Of a stretch of DNA of 64,000 bases, positions 52,244-62,686 are shown in pieces. This stretch comes from Bradyrhizobium manausense (GTDB taxonomy: Bacteria > Pseudomonadota > Alphaproteobacteria > Rhizobiales > Xanthobacteraceae). The stretch spans positions 90,734 to 154,733 of the forward strand of contig NZ_JAFCKB010000021.1 of assembly GCF_018130615.1 (NCBI RefSeq), read 5' to 3'. The translations under genes were made by a program, and so were the position numbers. Each line of letters opens with the position of its first letter. Position 1 is the first letter of the stretch. A model generated the notes under the pieces. The model did not search any database, was not told where the DNA came from, and was given only the letters and a program-made list of their open reading frames with translations.

Positions 52244-52657
52244 ATGCCGCGTATTCTCGTGGTAGACGACGATCCGATGGTCGGCGCGACCATCGAAGTC
52301 CTCCTTCTGCGTCAGGGCTTCGACGTCACGTTGACTGATGGCGGCGAAACGGGGCTTGCTGCGCTGGAAGCGCAGACGTTTGATGTGATGCTGGTCGATA
52401 TCTTCATGCCGCACATGCGCGGTTTCGAATCCATCCGCATCTTTCACGAGCGTGCACCGGCGATTCCACTGATCGCCATGTCGGGCTACGCCTTCGCCTC
52501 GTCCGCCTCGCCCTCTCCGGACTTCCTCCGCATGGCGCTGGAACTCGGTGCGACGCGCTGCCTGCGCAAGCCGTTCACGCCCGAGACGCTGCTGGCGACG
52601 ATCCGGGAATGCCTCGGCGGGAGCGCGACGCCGAAGGACCAGAAAGAGGCACCTTGA
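52244..52657 (+). CDS. Single-domain response regulator
   Basis: 137 residues, one REC domain: ILVVDDDPMVGATIEVLLLR, phospho-acceptor D52 in VMLVDIFMPHMRG, switch serine in LIAMSGYAFA, lysine in RCLRKPFTPETLL. A Ser/Pro-rich loop (ASSASPSPDF) after the switch is slightly longer than usual. No output domain. Coupled to the hybrid kinase by a TTGA overlap. Confidence 0.92.
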   Translation: MPRILVVDDDPMVGATIEVLLLRQGFDVTLTDGGETGLAALEAQTFDVMLVDIFMPHMRGFESIRIFHERAPAIPLIAMSGYAFASSASPSPDFLRMALELGATRCLRKPFTPETLLATIRECLGGSATPKDQKEAP

Positions 52658-54912
52658 TTCCAACGCAGCGCGTCATTCTCGGTGCTGGACTTGCAATCCT
52701 CCTGATCATCACCGCCGCCTCGATCGGCCTCGACGTCAAGTCGCGGTCGGATACGACGTGGGTCAATCATACGGTCGAGGTGCTGAGGAAGATCTCGGAT
52801 CTGCGCGTTCTGATGCGCCGGGCCGAGAGCGCGGCACGCGGCTTCGAACTCTATCGGAGCCCGACCTTCGGCGACGACTTCCGGGCGGCGCGCGGCGAGC
52901 TTGCGCCCGCGCTGGCAGACCTCAAACGGGCCGTCCGCGACAATCCCGACCAGGTCGCGCTTCTGGAGGGCACCGAACCGCTGGCGCTGCGCCGGATCGA
53001 GATCGCCGCCGAGGCGATGCGGCTGCGCACCGACAACGATCCGGCCGGCATCACCGCGCTCCAGGGCAAGGCCGAAGGGCGCGGCCTCATGGATACGGTG
53101 ATGGTCAATCTCGACCGCCTGGCCGCGGAGGAGCAGCGGCTGCTGACCGCGCGCACGTCGGACTCCCGCCGGACCGGCATCGTGCTGCTCGGGATCGACG
53201 TGATCGGCGCCCTGGTGATCCTGCTGCTCGTCCTGATGTTGATGCGCGAAAGCCAGCGCGCCCAGGTCGCGCTCAAGAGTTCGCTGCACGAGACCCAGGC
53301 CGCCAACGAAGCCCTCGAAGCCGCCGTTGCCGACCGCACCGAACATCTCGTCGCCGCCCATGACGAGCTGCGCCTGTCGGTCAACGTGCTCCAGAGCACG
53401 TTCCGCAGCATGGCGGAAGCGGTGCTGGTGATCGACAGCGAGGGCAATGTCCTGCTGTCCAACCCGGCCGCCGAGCGCGTGCTGTTGCACCGCGCCGGCA
53501 TGAACCTGCGCAATCTGCGGGCACTGTCCGACGTCTTCCACGGCGACGGCGTTACGCCGCTCAAATCCGACGAGCTGCCGTCCGTGCGCGTGCTGGGCGG
53601 CGACGAGTTCGAAGAACTGGAGATGATCGTCCGCCCGCACAGCGGCAACAACGTGCGCCATCTGATGGTCAGCGGCCGGCCAATGCGCGACGGGCAAGGC
53701 AATATCTCCGGCGCCGTGCTGGTGTATCACGACGCGACCTCGTCGCGCGAAACCGAGCGGCAGTTGCAGCAGTCGCAGAAGCTCGACGCCATCGGCAAGC
53801 TGACCGGCGGCGTCGCCCACGACTTCAACAACATGCTGACCGTGATATCGGGCAATACCGAGACGTTGGTGGCGAGCCTGAAGGAGCAGCCCGAACTGCA
53901 GCGCACGGCGCGCCTGATCGACGATGCCGCCGAGCGCTGCGCCGAGCTGATCCAGCATCTGCTGGCATTCGCGCGCAAGCAGCCGCTGCAGCCGCACGAC
54001 GTCGAGATCAACGCCGCCATCACCGACATCGCAAAGCTGCTGCGCCCCACCCTCGGCGAGCAGATCCAGATCGAGACGGTTCTGGAACAGGGACCGATGA
54101 CCTCGCATATCGATCCGTCCCGACTGACCAATGCCGTCCTCAACATGGCGATCAACGCCCGCGACGCCATGCCGAACGGCGGCAAGCTCCTGCTCGAGAC
54201 CCACCGGGTCGTGCTCGACGAAGCCTATGCACAAGCCAACGCCGAAGTACGGCCCGGCCCTTACGTGATGCTCGCGGTCAGCGACACCGGTGCCGGCATG
54301 GCACAGAGCGTCCAGGAAAAGGCGTTCGAGCCGTTCTTCACCACCAAGGAGGTCGGTAAAGGCTCAGGTCTCGGCCTCTCCATGGTCTACGGCTTCGTCA
54401 AGCAGTCCGGCGGCCACATCAAGATCTACAGCGAGGAAGGCCACGGCACCACGATCAAGCTCTATTTGCCGCCGGGTCAGGGCGCGGCGGAAGCGGCCGC
54501 CGCGATCGCACCGCAGGCCGAAGGCGGCGCCGAAACCATCTTTGTCGTCGAGGACGACAATCTGGTACGCAACTTCGTCACGGCACAGCTGCAGAGCCTC
54601 GGCTACAAGACGGTCGCGGCCGGCGACAGCAAGGCCGCGCTGCAATTGATCGAGGCCGGCCAGGCCTTCGACCTGCTGTTCACCGATATCGTCATCCCCG
54701 GCGGCATGAGCGGCCGCGAGCTCGCCGAAGAGATCGCCAAGCGCCGGCCCGGCCTCAAGGTGCTCTACACCTCGGGCTACACCGACAACGCCATCGTCCA
54801 CCACGGCAAGCTCGACGACGGCGTCCTGCTGCTGACCAAGCCGTACCGCCGCAACCAGCTCGCGGAGATGATCCGCAAGGCGCTGAACGGCGGCGGGACG
54901 ATCCCGGCCTGA
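52654..54912 (+). CDS. CHASE3-PAS hybrid sensor histidine kinase with receiver domain
   Basis: 752 residues from TTG 52654, chosen because GAGG is well placed and the start overlaps the upstream stop (TTGA). Two membrane helices (about 7-28 and 170-195) enclose a CHASE3 domain (LMRRAESAARGFELYRSPTF); coiled coil; PAS (about 245-370, MAEAVLVIDSEGNVLLSNPA); HisKA with H389 in GGVAHDFNNMLTV; HATPase_c (NMAINARDAMPNGGKL, GKGSGLGLSMVYGFVKQSGG); C-terminal REC with D678 in LLFTDIVIPGGMSG. It senses an unknown periplasmic cue and can pass phosphate internally or to the linked regulator. Confidence 0.92.
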   Translation: MIPTQRVILGAGLAILLIITAASIGLDVKSRSDTTWVNHTVEVLRKISDLRVLMRRAESAARGFELYRSPTFGDDFRAARGELAPALADLKRAVRDNPDQVALLEGTEPLALRRIEIAAEAMRLRTDNDPAGITALQGKAEGRGLMDTVMVNLDRLAAEEQRLLTARTSDSRRTGIVLLGIDVIGALVILLLVLMLMRESQRAQVALKSSLHETQAANEALEAAVADRTEHLVAAHDELRLSVNVLQSTFRSMAEAVLVIDSEGNVLLSNPAAERVLLHRAGMNLRNLRALSDVFHGDGVTPLKSDELPSVRVLGGDEFEELEMIVRPHSGNNVRHLMVSGRPMRDGQGNISGAVLVYHDATSSRETERQLQQSQKLDAIGKLTGGVAHDFNNMLTVISGNTETLVASLKEQPELQRTARLIDDAAERCAELIQHLLAFARKQPLQPHDVEINAAITDIAKLLRPTLGEQIQIETVLEQGPMTSHIDPSRLTNAVLNMAINARDAMPNGGKLLLETHRVVLDEAYAQANAEVRPGPYVMLAVSDTGAGMAQSVQEKAFEPFFTTKEVGKGSGLGLSMVYGFVKQSGGHIKIYSEEGHGTTIKLYLPPGQGAAEAAAAIAPQAEGGAETIFVVEDDNLVRNFVTAQLQSLGYKTVAAGDSKAALQLIEAGQAFDLLFTDIVIPGGMSGRELAEEIAKRRPGLKVLYTSGYTDNAIVHHGKLDDGVLLLTKPYRRNQLAEMIRKALNGGGTIPA

Positions 54913-54973
54913 CGCTTCGCCGAGCCGCGGCTTCCGACAGCGCGAGATGGTTGACGCCGACCGAGACGGGTCG

Positions 54974-56161
54974 CTACGAGCTCAACGCCTTCCTCTGCAT
55001 CTTCTGACGTCCGATCAGATCGGGATAGAGCGCGGATAAGCTGACGAGCACGATTGCCAAGCTGCCTGCCGCTCCCCCGTGCTTGTCGATGAGGTACCCG
55101 AACAGCGGCGCGACGAGCGAGAATGCCCCGTCTCCCGCCATCGACGCGACCGACATCGCCGTCGCGCGGCTCTCGGACTCGGCATAGCGGTTGATCAGGA
55201 TCCGCATGATCGGATCGGAAATGCCTTGAGCGACGGCGTGCAGCGCTAGCCCGATCGAGACGATAACGATGCCGGCAACTCCGGTGGACGCAAACGACAG
55301 GCTCATGATCACGAATGCGGCCACGATCAGGGCGGTCTGCGTATGCAGCAAGCCGAACAGGCCGCAGATGCGCTCGACGAAGAACGACGCGACCAGCGAC
55401 ACGAACAGAAGTGCCGTGAAGCACGCCCCGATCCATTGCAAGGGAATGTGGTGCAGATCTGAAAACGGCTGGAACGCCCAAAAGCCCGCTTTGACGCCGA
55501 TCGTGATGATCGCGAACTGAAGCAAAACCCGCCGATATTCGCCATTCCTCTGAACAAGGGATACCGCCGACAAAACCACGCCCTTCAATGTGGTGCTCTT
55601 GCGGTTTCCTTCCCTGAGAAAAATAGCCGCGACGGGCGCGGAAATGAAGATCGCGATGGATGTCAGGATGAACGTACTGCCCATCGTGTACCACGCCGCG
55701 AATACCGATCCGAATGCCGAAGCCAGCCCGCGCGCGATATTGCGCATGCCCCAGCCCGCCGACTCGACACGTTCATATTCCCTGATCTTTCCGATCGCCC
55801 TGTATTCATCGTAGACGAGCGCGGAGTCGGTGCCCGACGCCATCGACATCGAAAGACCGAGACCGGCCTCGAACAACATCATCTGCCAATATTGATCGCA
55901 CAGGCCGAGGCCGAGATAGCAGGAAGCAGCGATCAACGAACCGAGGACCAGGGTCATCTTCCTCCCGATACGGTCTGCGAATACGCCGCTGGGAACCTCA
56001 AGTCCTGCCTTGGCCACGTAGTAGAAGCTCTCCAGCGAGAGGGCCGTGGCCAGCGAGAACCCGAGGCTCTGGAAGTAGAGGACGCTGAACGCCACGTGGA
56101 AATAGCTGTTCCGCGAGAATCGGAAGACGATGAAGGCAAGCCCGAACGGCTCCACTCTCAT
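54974..56161 (-). CDS. MFS transporter
   Basis: 395 residues, about twelve helices. The MFS loop motif appears as GVFADRIGRKMTLVLGS between helices 2 and 3; FEAGLGLSMSMASGTDSALV and the second-half FVERICGLFGLL are consistent with the tetracycline/quinolone-efflux-like branch. It is transcribed divergently from a LysR regulator with a palindromic gap, so expression is probably controlled by that regulator. Substrate unknown. Confidence 0.87.
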   Translation of the reverse strand: MRVEPFGLAFIVFRFSRNSYFHVAFSVLYFQSLGFSLATALSLESFYYVAKAGLEVPSGVFADRIGRKMTLVLGSLIAASCYLGLGLCDQYWQMMLFEAGLGLSMSMASGTDSALVYDEYRAIGKIREYERVESAGWGMRNIARGLASAFGSVFAAWYTMGSTFILTSIAIFISAPVAAIFLREGNRKSTTLKGVVLSAVSLVQRNGEYRRVLLQFAIITIGVKAGFWAFQPFSDLHHIPLQWIGACFTALLFVSLVASFFVERICGLFGLLHTQTALIVAAFVIMSLSFASTGVAGIVIVSIGLALHAVAQGISDPIMRILINRYAESESRATAMSVASMAGDGAFSLVAPLFGYLIDKHGGAAGSLAIVLVSLSALYPDLIGRQKMQRKALSS

Positions 56162-56328
56162 CGCACCGCCCTCCCGAGCATCCGAATTCCGGTGGCGTAG
56201 ATCGCAGCCCAGGTCGCCAGATCGGACACCACTGTCTGAAACCTCAACCAGCCGAAACAGAAGTTTGCCGCATAAGGGTAGAGCCCCGCGCTTACTCTTG
56301 TGAAACTAAGTGCATCGGAGCAATTGAC

Positions 56329-56356
56329 AATTTCTAATGTACATTAGAAATTCTAA
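56329..56356. promoter_or_regulatory. Perfect 24-base palindrome, probable LysR operator
   Basis: The half-site AATTTCTAATGT (56329-56340) is followed immediately by its exact complement (56341-56352). A third half-site (TTCTAA, 56351-56356) makes an overlapping dyad TTAGAA-A-TTCTAA. A consensus TTGACA (56324-56329) abuts it, and the lysR ATG is 4 bases after the last half-site, so binding would block lysR expression. Confidence 0.75.
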
Positions 56357-56359
56357 GGT

Positions 56360-57262
56360 ATGAGCTTTCAGAACCTCCCGCCTCTCAACGCTCTTCGGTA
56401 TTTTGAAGCGGCCGCGCGGAAGGGAAGCTTCACTTCCGCGGCCGAAGAGCTTCACCTGACGCAGAGCGCAGTCAGTCAACAGATCCGCAATCTGGAAACC
56501 TTCATCGGGGCCGCCTTGTTCAGGCGCAGCACGACGACGATCGAACTGACCGATGTCGGCAAGGCGTATTTTGGGGTCGTCAGCAAGGCCCTCGAGCGCA
56601 TCGATATCGCGACCGCACTGGCCAAGGCTGCGCCGGGGACGAAGAGGATCGAGCAGATCTGCCTGAGCGCATCGCCGTCATTCGTGCATCTCTGGCTCGT
56701 CAAGCGGCTGTCGAAGTTTCATCGCGAGGTGCGAAGCGTCCAGCTGTCGCTCAACGTCACCCGGCACTACGTCGACTTCGAAGCCGAGAATGTCGACATG
56801 GCGATCCGTCATGGCAACGGAGAATGGCCAGGCCTGCAGGCCGAGCTCTTGATGAAGGACCGCATCGTCGCGGTCTGCAGCCCGCGCATCCTGCAGGGGC
56901 GGCGACAGCCGCGGGGCCTCGCCGAGATCGGGGACCACCCGATCATCGAGGATCGCGTTCACCGCTATTGGACCCGCTACGCCCGCTTTGTCGGCGGCGA
57001 TATCGATGTGAGGAACGCGATCCTCTACGACGACAGCGGCGTGATCGTCGAGGCCGCCATCAATGAACAAGGGATTGCGATGGCGCGCGCATCGCTCGCA
57101 GCCTCCGCCATTTCCCGCGGCCATCTCGTCGAGCTGTTCGAGGCCAAGTTTTCCGAGACGCTGGGGTACTATGTCGTGTTTCCAGCAGCGCACGCGCTAC
57201 GCAAGAACGTGGCGCGCGTGAGCAAATGGCTGAAGCTGGAGGCGGCGCGCGAGCGTGGTTAG
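56360..57262 (+). CDS. LysR-family regulator (GcvA-like)
   Basis: 300 residues. N-terminal LPPLNALRYFEAAARKGSFT and SAAEELHLTQSAVSQQIRNL are the GcvA-type LysR helix-turn-helix; the effector domain (about 95-295) has MAIRHGNGEWPGLQAELLMK and IVEAAINEQGIAMARASLAA. The start is directly after a palindrome, with only AAGG as ribosome site. It probably represses itself and regulates the divergent MFS gene. Its stop overlaps the convergent DMT gene by 4 bases. Confidence 0.92.
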   Translation: MSFQNLPPLNALRYFEAAARKGSFTSAAEELHLTQSAVSQQIRNLETFIGAALFRRSTTTIELTDVGKAYFGVVSKALERIDIATALAKAAPGTKRIEQICLSASPSFVHLWLVKRLSKFHREVRSVQLSLNVTRHYVDFEAENVDMAIRHGNGEWPGLQAELLMKDRIVAVCSPRILQGRRQPRGLAEIGDHPIIEDRVHRYWTRYARFVGGDIDVRNAILYDDSGVIVEAAINEQGIAMARASLAASAISRGHLVELFEAKFSETLGYYVVFPAAHALRKNVARVSKWLKLEAARERG

Positions 57263-58155
57263 CGCGTCGCCAGCACCACCGCCGCAAGCGTGAAGATCAG
57301 CGACGCGATCTGGCCCGGCCCCAGCGGCTCGTGCAGGGCGACCGCGGAGGCCACAACGCCGATCACGGGCACGGCCATGGTGCCGATCGCGGCGACCGAG
57401 GCTGGTAAGCGGGCAAGCGCCGCAAACCAGCTGACATAGGCGATGCAGAACTGCACCACGGTCGAATAGATCAGCAGCCACCAGCCGACCGGCGTCACCT
57501 TGTCCAGATGCGAGGTCTCGATCAGCAGGCCGACGACCGAGATCGGCAGGCAGCCGATCCCGATCTGCCACGCCGCGGCGGCGATCGGCGGCAGGTGGAT
57601 CGGGTACTTCTTGGAGAACACGGTGCCGACGGCAAAGCCGATCGCGCCGCACAGCGCCATGATGATGCCGGGCAGCTTCTCCGCGCTCGCGGCAATGCCG
57701 TTGCCGCCCATGATCGAGGCGAGGCCCGCAAAGGCCATCAGCAGCGCGATGGTACGCAGGAGCGTCGGCCGCTCGCCGAGCACGGGCCAGGCGATCAGCG
57801 AGGCCCAGACCGGCATGGTGTAGGCGATCAGCGCCGCCTCGCTGGCCGGCAGCCAGAGCAGCGCCAGCCCCATCAGCACCATCCAGCCGGTGACGTTGAG
57901 CATGGCGGCCGTCATCAGCCGCGGCCAGATCGCCGGGTCGACCCTCAGGCTGTCGCCGCGGACCAGCGCGAGCGCCGCCAGCAGCACGGCGCCGAGCACG
58001 CCGGTCACGCCGCGCAAGGTGAGCGGCGGCAGCTCGCCGAGCAGGAATTTCGTGACCGGCCAATTGAAGCCCCAGCCGATCGAGGTGATGGCGAGGAACA
58101 TCAGGCCGGCCGGGGCGATGCGCGGTCGCTGCACCGGCCTGGTCGAATCAAGCAT
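57259..58155 (-). CDS. DMT-superfamily (EamA) transporter
   Basis: 298 residues, ten helices in two EamA repeats: FLAITSIGWGFNWPVTKFLL in the first, GIIMALCGAIGFAVGTVFSK opening the second, with VVASAVALHEPLGPGQIASL closing it. Likely exporter of a small metabolite. Third DMT member in the window, distinct from the two at 13-15 kb. Monocistronic; upstream lies the long nrdJ control region. Confidence 0.88.
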   Translation of the reverse strand: MLDSTRPVQRPRIAPAGLMFLAITSIGWGFNWPVTKFLLGELPPLTLRGVTGVLGAVLLAALALVRGDSLRVDPAIWPRLMTAAMLNVTGWMVLMGLALLWLPASEAALIAYTMPVWASLIAWPVLGERPTLLRTIALLMAFAGLASIMGGNGIAASAEKLPGIIMALCGAIGFAVGTVFSKKYPIHLPPIAAAAWQIGIGCLPISVVGLLIETSHLDKVTPVGWWLLIYSTVVQFCIAYVSWFAALARLPASVAAIGTMAVPVIGVVASAVALHEPLGPGQIASLIFTLAAVVLATR

Positions 58156-58427
58156 GTGGGGTATCCGGCAAAATCGCGCTCAGCTTGGCGCGGATTCGCG
58201 TACTCCACCACCACCTCGGCGGGCATGCCTGCCCTCACCTTCCGTACCATTACGTGAGTCTGGCTGACGCAATCCCATTGCCCAAAAATATACCTGCCCT
58301 GTGAACAGCGGGATGAAGGCTCCGGATCATCACGGGATGCAAATTTTTTCGGTTGGGAATCCCTGAGGACTCACTGATACTTGGCTCAACAACAGGCGCG
58401 GGCTTGCCCCCTGTTATCCCCCGCAAT

Positions 58428-58474
58428 CCACCATATTTAGTATTTGATTCAGGAACCCGCACTAGTTCTTGACG
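58428..58474 (+). promoter_or_regulatory. Tandem NrdR-like boxes upstream of nrdJ
   Basis: CCACCATATTTAGTAT (58428-58443) matches the NrdR box (ACACTATATATAGTGT style) at 12 of 16 positions; GCACTAGTTCTTGACG (58459-58474) is a weaker match. Start-to-start distance is 31 bases, three helical turns, as in known NrdR operators. The second box overlaps the -35. Confidence 0.6.
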
Positions 58475-58497
58475 GGCGCAACGGAGAGTCCTAGCTT
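58469..58497 (+). promoter_or_regulatory. Candidate nrdJ promoter
   Basis: -35 TTGACG (58469-58474), 17-base spacer, -10 TAGCTT (58492-58497), directly downstream of and overlapping the NrdR-like boxes. Confidence 0.45.
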
Positions 58498-58918
58498 TCG
58501 GTCCGTTCGGCGCGAGTGAGTTTGCGTCCCGCCGACACTCCCCCAAAGGGTCTCGCAAATCTCCACTCCGCCAAGCCAGCCAAAGGCCGCGGGATGAGGG
58601 CTTGTCTGCCCGCGAGAAGCGGATTTTTCGGGCGCCAGAACGGGCCGGCAACAGGCTCGGATGGCATCGGTAGACGTTGTGACGGTGGGGCGTTTGAACG
58701 CATGTCGGGCTCATCCCTTGGGGCGGATGGGTCTGGACGTGCCGGCGGATGATCGGTGCGCGCATCGACCACTCACGTCGGGAAGAAACAGGGCCGGGTC
58801 CACCGGCTGAACTGCGTTGCCCAAGGGCCGATAGGCCTGGGTGGCAACGCGAAACGAAATGTCGACCGGCACGCCTGAACCGAGGTGGTCCGGTCAAAGA
58901 ATAGGACGGGGCAAGACC

Positions 58919-61900
58919 ATGCGGATTGAGCGGCGCCATACCACTTCGGGACAGTCACCTTACGCGGGAATCGAATTCCGCCTCACCACGTCGGAGATCA
59001 GGAATCCCGACGGCTCGGTCGTGTTCAAAATGGACGGCGTCGAGGTCCCGACCGAATGGTCGCAGGTCGCCTCCGACGTGCTGGCCCAGAAGTATTTCCG
59101 CAAGGCCGGCGTGGCCGCCCGCCTGAAGAAGGTCGAGGAAGAGTCCGTCCCCTCCTTCCTGTGGCGCTCCGTGCCCGACACTGAAGCCCTTGCCGCGCTG
59201 CCTGAGAAGGAGCGCTATGTCAGCGAGCTCTCATCGAAGCAGGTATTCGATCGCCTCGCCGGCTGCTGGACCTATTGGGGCTGGAAGGGCGGCTACTTCA
59301 CCTCGGACGAGGACGCCCAGGCGTTCTACGACGAGCTCCGCTACATGCTCGCCATGCAGATGGTTGCGCCGAACTCGCCGCAATGGTTCAACACCGGCCT
59401 GCACTGGGCCTATGGCATCGACGGCCCCGGCCAGGGCCATTATTACGTCGACCCCTTCACCGGCAAGCTGACCAAGTCCAAATCGGCCTACGAGCATCCG
59501 CAGCCGCACGCCTGCTTCATCCAGGGCGTCGGTGACGACCTCGTCAACGAGGGCGGCATCATGGACCTCTGGGTCCGCGAAGCCCGCTTGTTCAAATACG
59601 GCTCCGGCACCGGCTCCAACTTCTCGCGCCTGCGCGGCGAAGGCGAGAAGCTCTCCGGCGGCGGCCGCTCGTCCGGCCTGATGAGCTTCCTCAAGATCGG
59701 CGACCGCGCCGCCGGCGCGATCAAGTCGGGGGGCACCACGCGCCGCGCCGCCAAGATGGTCGTCGTCGACGTCGATCACCCCGACATCGAGACCTATATC
59801 GACTGGAAGGTGAAGGAGGAGCAGAAGGTCGCCGCCCTCGTCACCGGATCGAAGATCAACCAGAAGCACCTCAAGCTGGTGCTGAAGGCCTGCGTGAACT
59901 GCGAAGGCTCGGGCGACGACTGCTTCGACCCCGAGAAGAACCCGGCGCTCCGCCGCGAGATCAAGCTCGCGCGCCGCAGCCTCGTGCCGGACAATTACAT
60001 CAAGCGCGTCATCCAGTTCGCCAAGCAAGGCTACAAGGACATCCAGTTCGACACCTACGACACCGACTGGGATAGCGAAGCCTACCTCACGGTGTCCGGC
60101 CAGAACTCCAACAACTCGGTCTCGCTGAAGGACGACTTCCTCCGCGCCGTCGAGACCGATGGCGACTGGAACCTGAACGCCCGCACCTCCAAGAAGGTGA
60201 CGAAGACGCTGAAGGCGCGCGACCTCTGGGAAAAGATCGGCTACGCCGCCTGGGCGTCGGCCGACCCGGGCCTGCACTTCAACACCACCATGAACGACTG
60301 GCACACCTGCAAGGCGTCCGGCGACATCCGCGCGTCCAATCCGTGCTCGGAATACATGTTCCTGGACGACACGGCGTGCAACCTCGCCTCCGCGAACCTG
60401 CTGACCTTCTACAACACGACCACGAAGCAGTTCGACGTCGCCGGCTATGAGCACCTCTGCCAGCTCTGGACCATCGTGCTCGAAATCTCCGTGATGATGG
60501 CGCAGTTCCCGTCGCGCGCGATCGCCGAGCTCTCCTACGAGTTCCGCACACTCGGCCTCGGCTACGCCAATATCGGCGGCCTCCTGATGACCATGGGTCT
60601 CTCTTATGACTCGAAGGAAGGCCGTGCGCTCTGCGGCGCGCTGACCGCGGTGATGACCGGCATCACCTACAAGACCTCGGCGGAGATGGCGGCCGAACTG
60701 GGCACCTTCCCCGGCTACAAGAAGAACGCCGCGCACATGCTGCGCGTCATCCGCAACCACCGCCGCGCCGCGCATGGCGAGGCCAGCGGCTACGAGGCGC
60801 TCAGCGTCAACCCGGTGCCGCTCGATCTCGTCTCCTGCCCGCAAGCCGACATCGTCACGCGTGCGCAGGCGGCCTGGGATGCGGCGCTCGAGCTCGGCGA
60901 GAAGCACGGCTATCGCAACGCCCAGACCACGGTCATCGCGCCCACGGGCACGATCGGCCTCGTGATGGATTGCGACACCACCGGCATCGAGCCGGACTTC
61001 GCGCTGGTGAAGTTCAAGAAGCTGGCCGGCGGCGGCTACTTCAAGATCATCAACCGTGCGGTGCCCGCAGCGCTCCGCGCGCTCGGCTATCGCGAGAGCG
61101 AGATCGCGGAGATCGAGGCCTATGCCGTCGGCCACGGCTCGCTGTCCAACGCGCCCGGCATCAACGCCTCGACGCTGAAGGCCAAAGGCTTCACCGACGA
61201 AGCCATCGCCAAGGTCGAAAAGGCGCTGCCGACCGCCTTCGACATCAAGTTCGCCTTCAACAAGTGGACCTTTGGCGAGGATTTCATCCGCGACCAGCTC
61301 GGCATCGGCGCCGAAGCCATTGCGGCCCCGGGCTTCGACCTGCTCCAGGCCGTCGGCTTCACCAAGCGCGAGATCGAGGCGGCCAACGTCCACATCTGCG
61401 GCGCGATGACGGTGGAAGGTGCCCCGCACCTCAAGGCCGAACACTATTCGGTGTTCGACTGCGCCAACCCCTGCGGCAAGATCGGCAAGCGTTATCTGTC
61501 GGTCGAGAGCCACATCCGCATGATGGCGGCGGCGCAGCCCTTCATCTCGGGTGCGATCTCCAAGACCATCAACATGCCGAACGACGCCACGGTGGAGGAC
61601 TGCAAGTCCGCCTACATGCTGTCGTGGAAGCTGGCGCTCAAGGCCAACGCGCTCTACCGCGACGGCTCCAAGCTCAGCCAGCCGCTCAACTCGCAGCTCA
61701 TCAGCGATGACGAGGACGAGGACGATGCGGTCGAGACGCTCTACGAGAAGCCGATGGCCGCACGTGCGACCCAGGTCTCGGAGAAGATCGTCGAGAAGCT
61801 GGTCGAGCGCATCATCGTGATGCGTGAGCGCGAGAAGATGCCGGATCGCCGCAAGGGCTACACCCAGAAGGCGGTCGTCGGCGGCCACAAGGTCTATCTG

Positions 61901-62686
61901 CGCACCGGCGAATATGACGACGGCCGTCTCGGCGAGATCTTCATCGACATGCACAAGGAAGGCGCGGCGCTGCGCTCCTTCATCAACAACTTCGCCATCG
62001 CGGTGTCGCTGGGCCTCCAGTACGGCGTGCCGCTGGACGAATATGTCGACGCCTTCACCTTCACCCGCTTCGAGCCGGCGGGCCCCGTGCAGGGCAACGA
62101 CAGCATCAAGTACGCGACCTCGATCCTCGACTATGTCTTCCGCGAGCTCGCGGTCAGCTACATGTCGCGCTTCGATCTCGCCCATGTCGATCCGACCGAG
62201 TCGAATTTCGACGCGCTCGGCAAGGGCGTCGAGGAAGGCAAGGAGCCGGACGAGCCCAACCACGCGACCAAGCTGGTGTCGCGCGGCCTCACCCGCTCCC
62301 GCACCGACAACCTCGTCGTGATGCGCGGCGGCAGCGCCGCGGTCGCCCAAGGCAACGACAGCGCCCCCTCCGGCGGCAGCAAGGTCACCGCGCTCGCCTC
62401 CCATGGCGCCTCGGCCCGCGCCGGCGATGCCATCGAAGGCGCCGTCGCCCTGAAGCAGGAAGCCAGCCACGACCTCTCCCCCACGGAGAAGCTCGAGGCC
62501 CTCCAATGGAGCAAGGCCGGCAGCGCTGCAACTGTCGCGGCTCCCTCCAAGGCCGAGCGCCGCGCGGAAGCCAAGGCCAAGGGCTACGAGGGCGAGATGT
62601 GCAGCGAGTGCGGCAACTTCACGCTGGTGCGGAATGGCACGTGCATGAAGTGCGATACTTGCGGCTCCACGACGGGGTGTTCGTGA
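58919..62686 (+). CDS. nrdJ: Vitamin B12-dependent (class II) ribonucleotide reductase
   Basis: 1255 residues from ATG 58919 (AGGACGGGG upstream; the 26-codon extension from 58841 lies in the leader). Key motifs: [10 protein letters not shown], the glycyl/thiyl-site region [38 protein letters not shown] and [10 protein letters not shown]; a TSCPD-type C-terminal domain (about 980-1110); and a terminal CxxC pair region ([20 protein letters not shown]) that recharges the active site. It makes deoxyribonucleotides using adenosylcobalamin, independent of oxygen, useful in microaerobic nodules. No nrdAB partner is present here. Confidence 0.96.
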   Translation: MRIERRHTTSGQSPYAGIEFRLTTSEIRNPDGSVVFKMDGVEVPTEWSQVASDVLAQKYFRKAGVAARLKKVEEESVPSFLWRSVPDTEALAALPEKERYVSELSSKQVFDRLAGCWTYWGWKGGYFTSDEDAQAFYDELRYMLAMQMVAPNSPQWFNTGLHWAYGIDGPGQGHYYVDPFTGKLTKSKSAYEHPQPHACFIQGVGDDLVNEGGIMDLWVREARLFKYGSGTGSNFSRLRGEGEKLSGGGRSSGLMSFLKIGDRAAGAIKSGGTTRRAAKMVVVDVDHPDIETYIDWKVKEEQKVAALVTGSKINQKHLKLVLKACVNCEGSGDDCFDPEKNPALRREIKLARRSLVPDNYIKRVIQFAKQGYKDIQFDTYDTDWDSEAYLTVSGQNSNNSVSLKDDFLRAVETDGDWNLNARTSKKVTKTLKARDLWEKIGYAAWASADPGLHFNTTMNDWHTCKASGDIRASNPCSEYMFLDDTACNLASANLLTFYNTTTKQFDVAGYEHLCQLWTIVLEISVMMAQFPSRAIAELSYEFRTLGLGYANIGGLLMTMGLSYDSKEGRALCGALTAVMTGITYKTSAEMAAELGTFPGYKKNAAHMLRVIRNHRRAAHGEASGYEALSVNPVPLDLVSCPQADIVTRAQAAWDAALELGEKHGYRNAQTTVIAPTGTIGLVMDCDTTGIEPDFALVKFKKLAGGGYFKIINRAVPAALRALGYRESEIAEIEAYAVGHGSLSNAPGINASTLKAKGFTDEAIAKVEKALPTAFDIKFAFNKWTFGEDFIRDQLGIGAEAIAAPGFDLLQAVGFTKREIEAANVHICGAMTVEGAPHLKAEHYSVFDCANPCGKIGKRYLSVESHIRMMAAAQPFISGAISKTINMPNDATVEDCKSAYMLSWKLALKANALYRDGSKLSQPLNSQLISDDEDEDDAVETLYEKPMAARATQVSEKIVEKLVERIIVMREREKMPDRRKGYTQKAVVGGHKVYLRTGEYDDGRLGEIFIDMHKEGAALRSFINNFAIAVSLGLQYGVPLDEYVDAFTFTRFEPAGPVQGNDSIKYATSILDYVFRELAVSYMSRFDLAHVDPTESNFDALGKGVEEGKEPDEPNHATKLVSRGLTRSRTDNLVVMRGGSAAVAQGNDSAPSGGSKVTALASHGASARAGDAIEGAVALKQEASHDLSPTEKLEALQWSKAGSAATVAAPSKAERRAEAKAKGYEGEMCSECGNFTLVRNGTCMKCDTCGSTTGCS

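Larger units (their letters stand above)
58156..58918. other. Intergenic control region of nrdJ with long leader
   Basis: 763 bases without a credible gene. It contains the NrdR-like boxes and promoter (listed separately), giving a leader of about 415 bases. Near its end GCGTTGCC (58814-58821) pairs with GGCAACGC (58843-58850), with further pairing inside (GGGCC/GGCC), a strong hairpin about 70 bases before the ATG. A B12-riboswitch signature was looked for and not found. Confidence 0.55.

Noticed and set aside
58500-58918. Cobalamin riboswitch before nrdJ
   Set aside because: No recognisable B12-box or the conserved GCCACTG element in the leader.
59231-62506. 1091-codon open frame antisense to nrdJ
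   Set aside because: It mirrors the nrdJ codon structure (high-GC third positions keep the opposite frame open), has no family features, and nrdJ itself is unmistakable.
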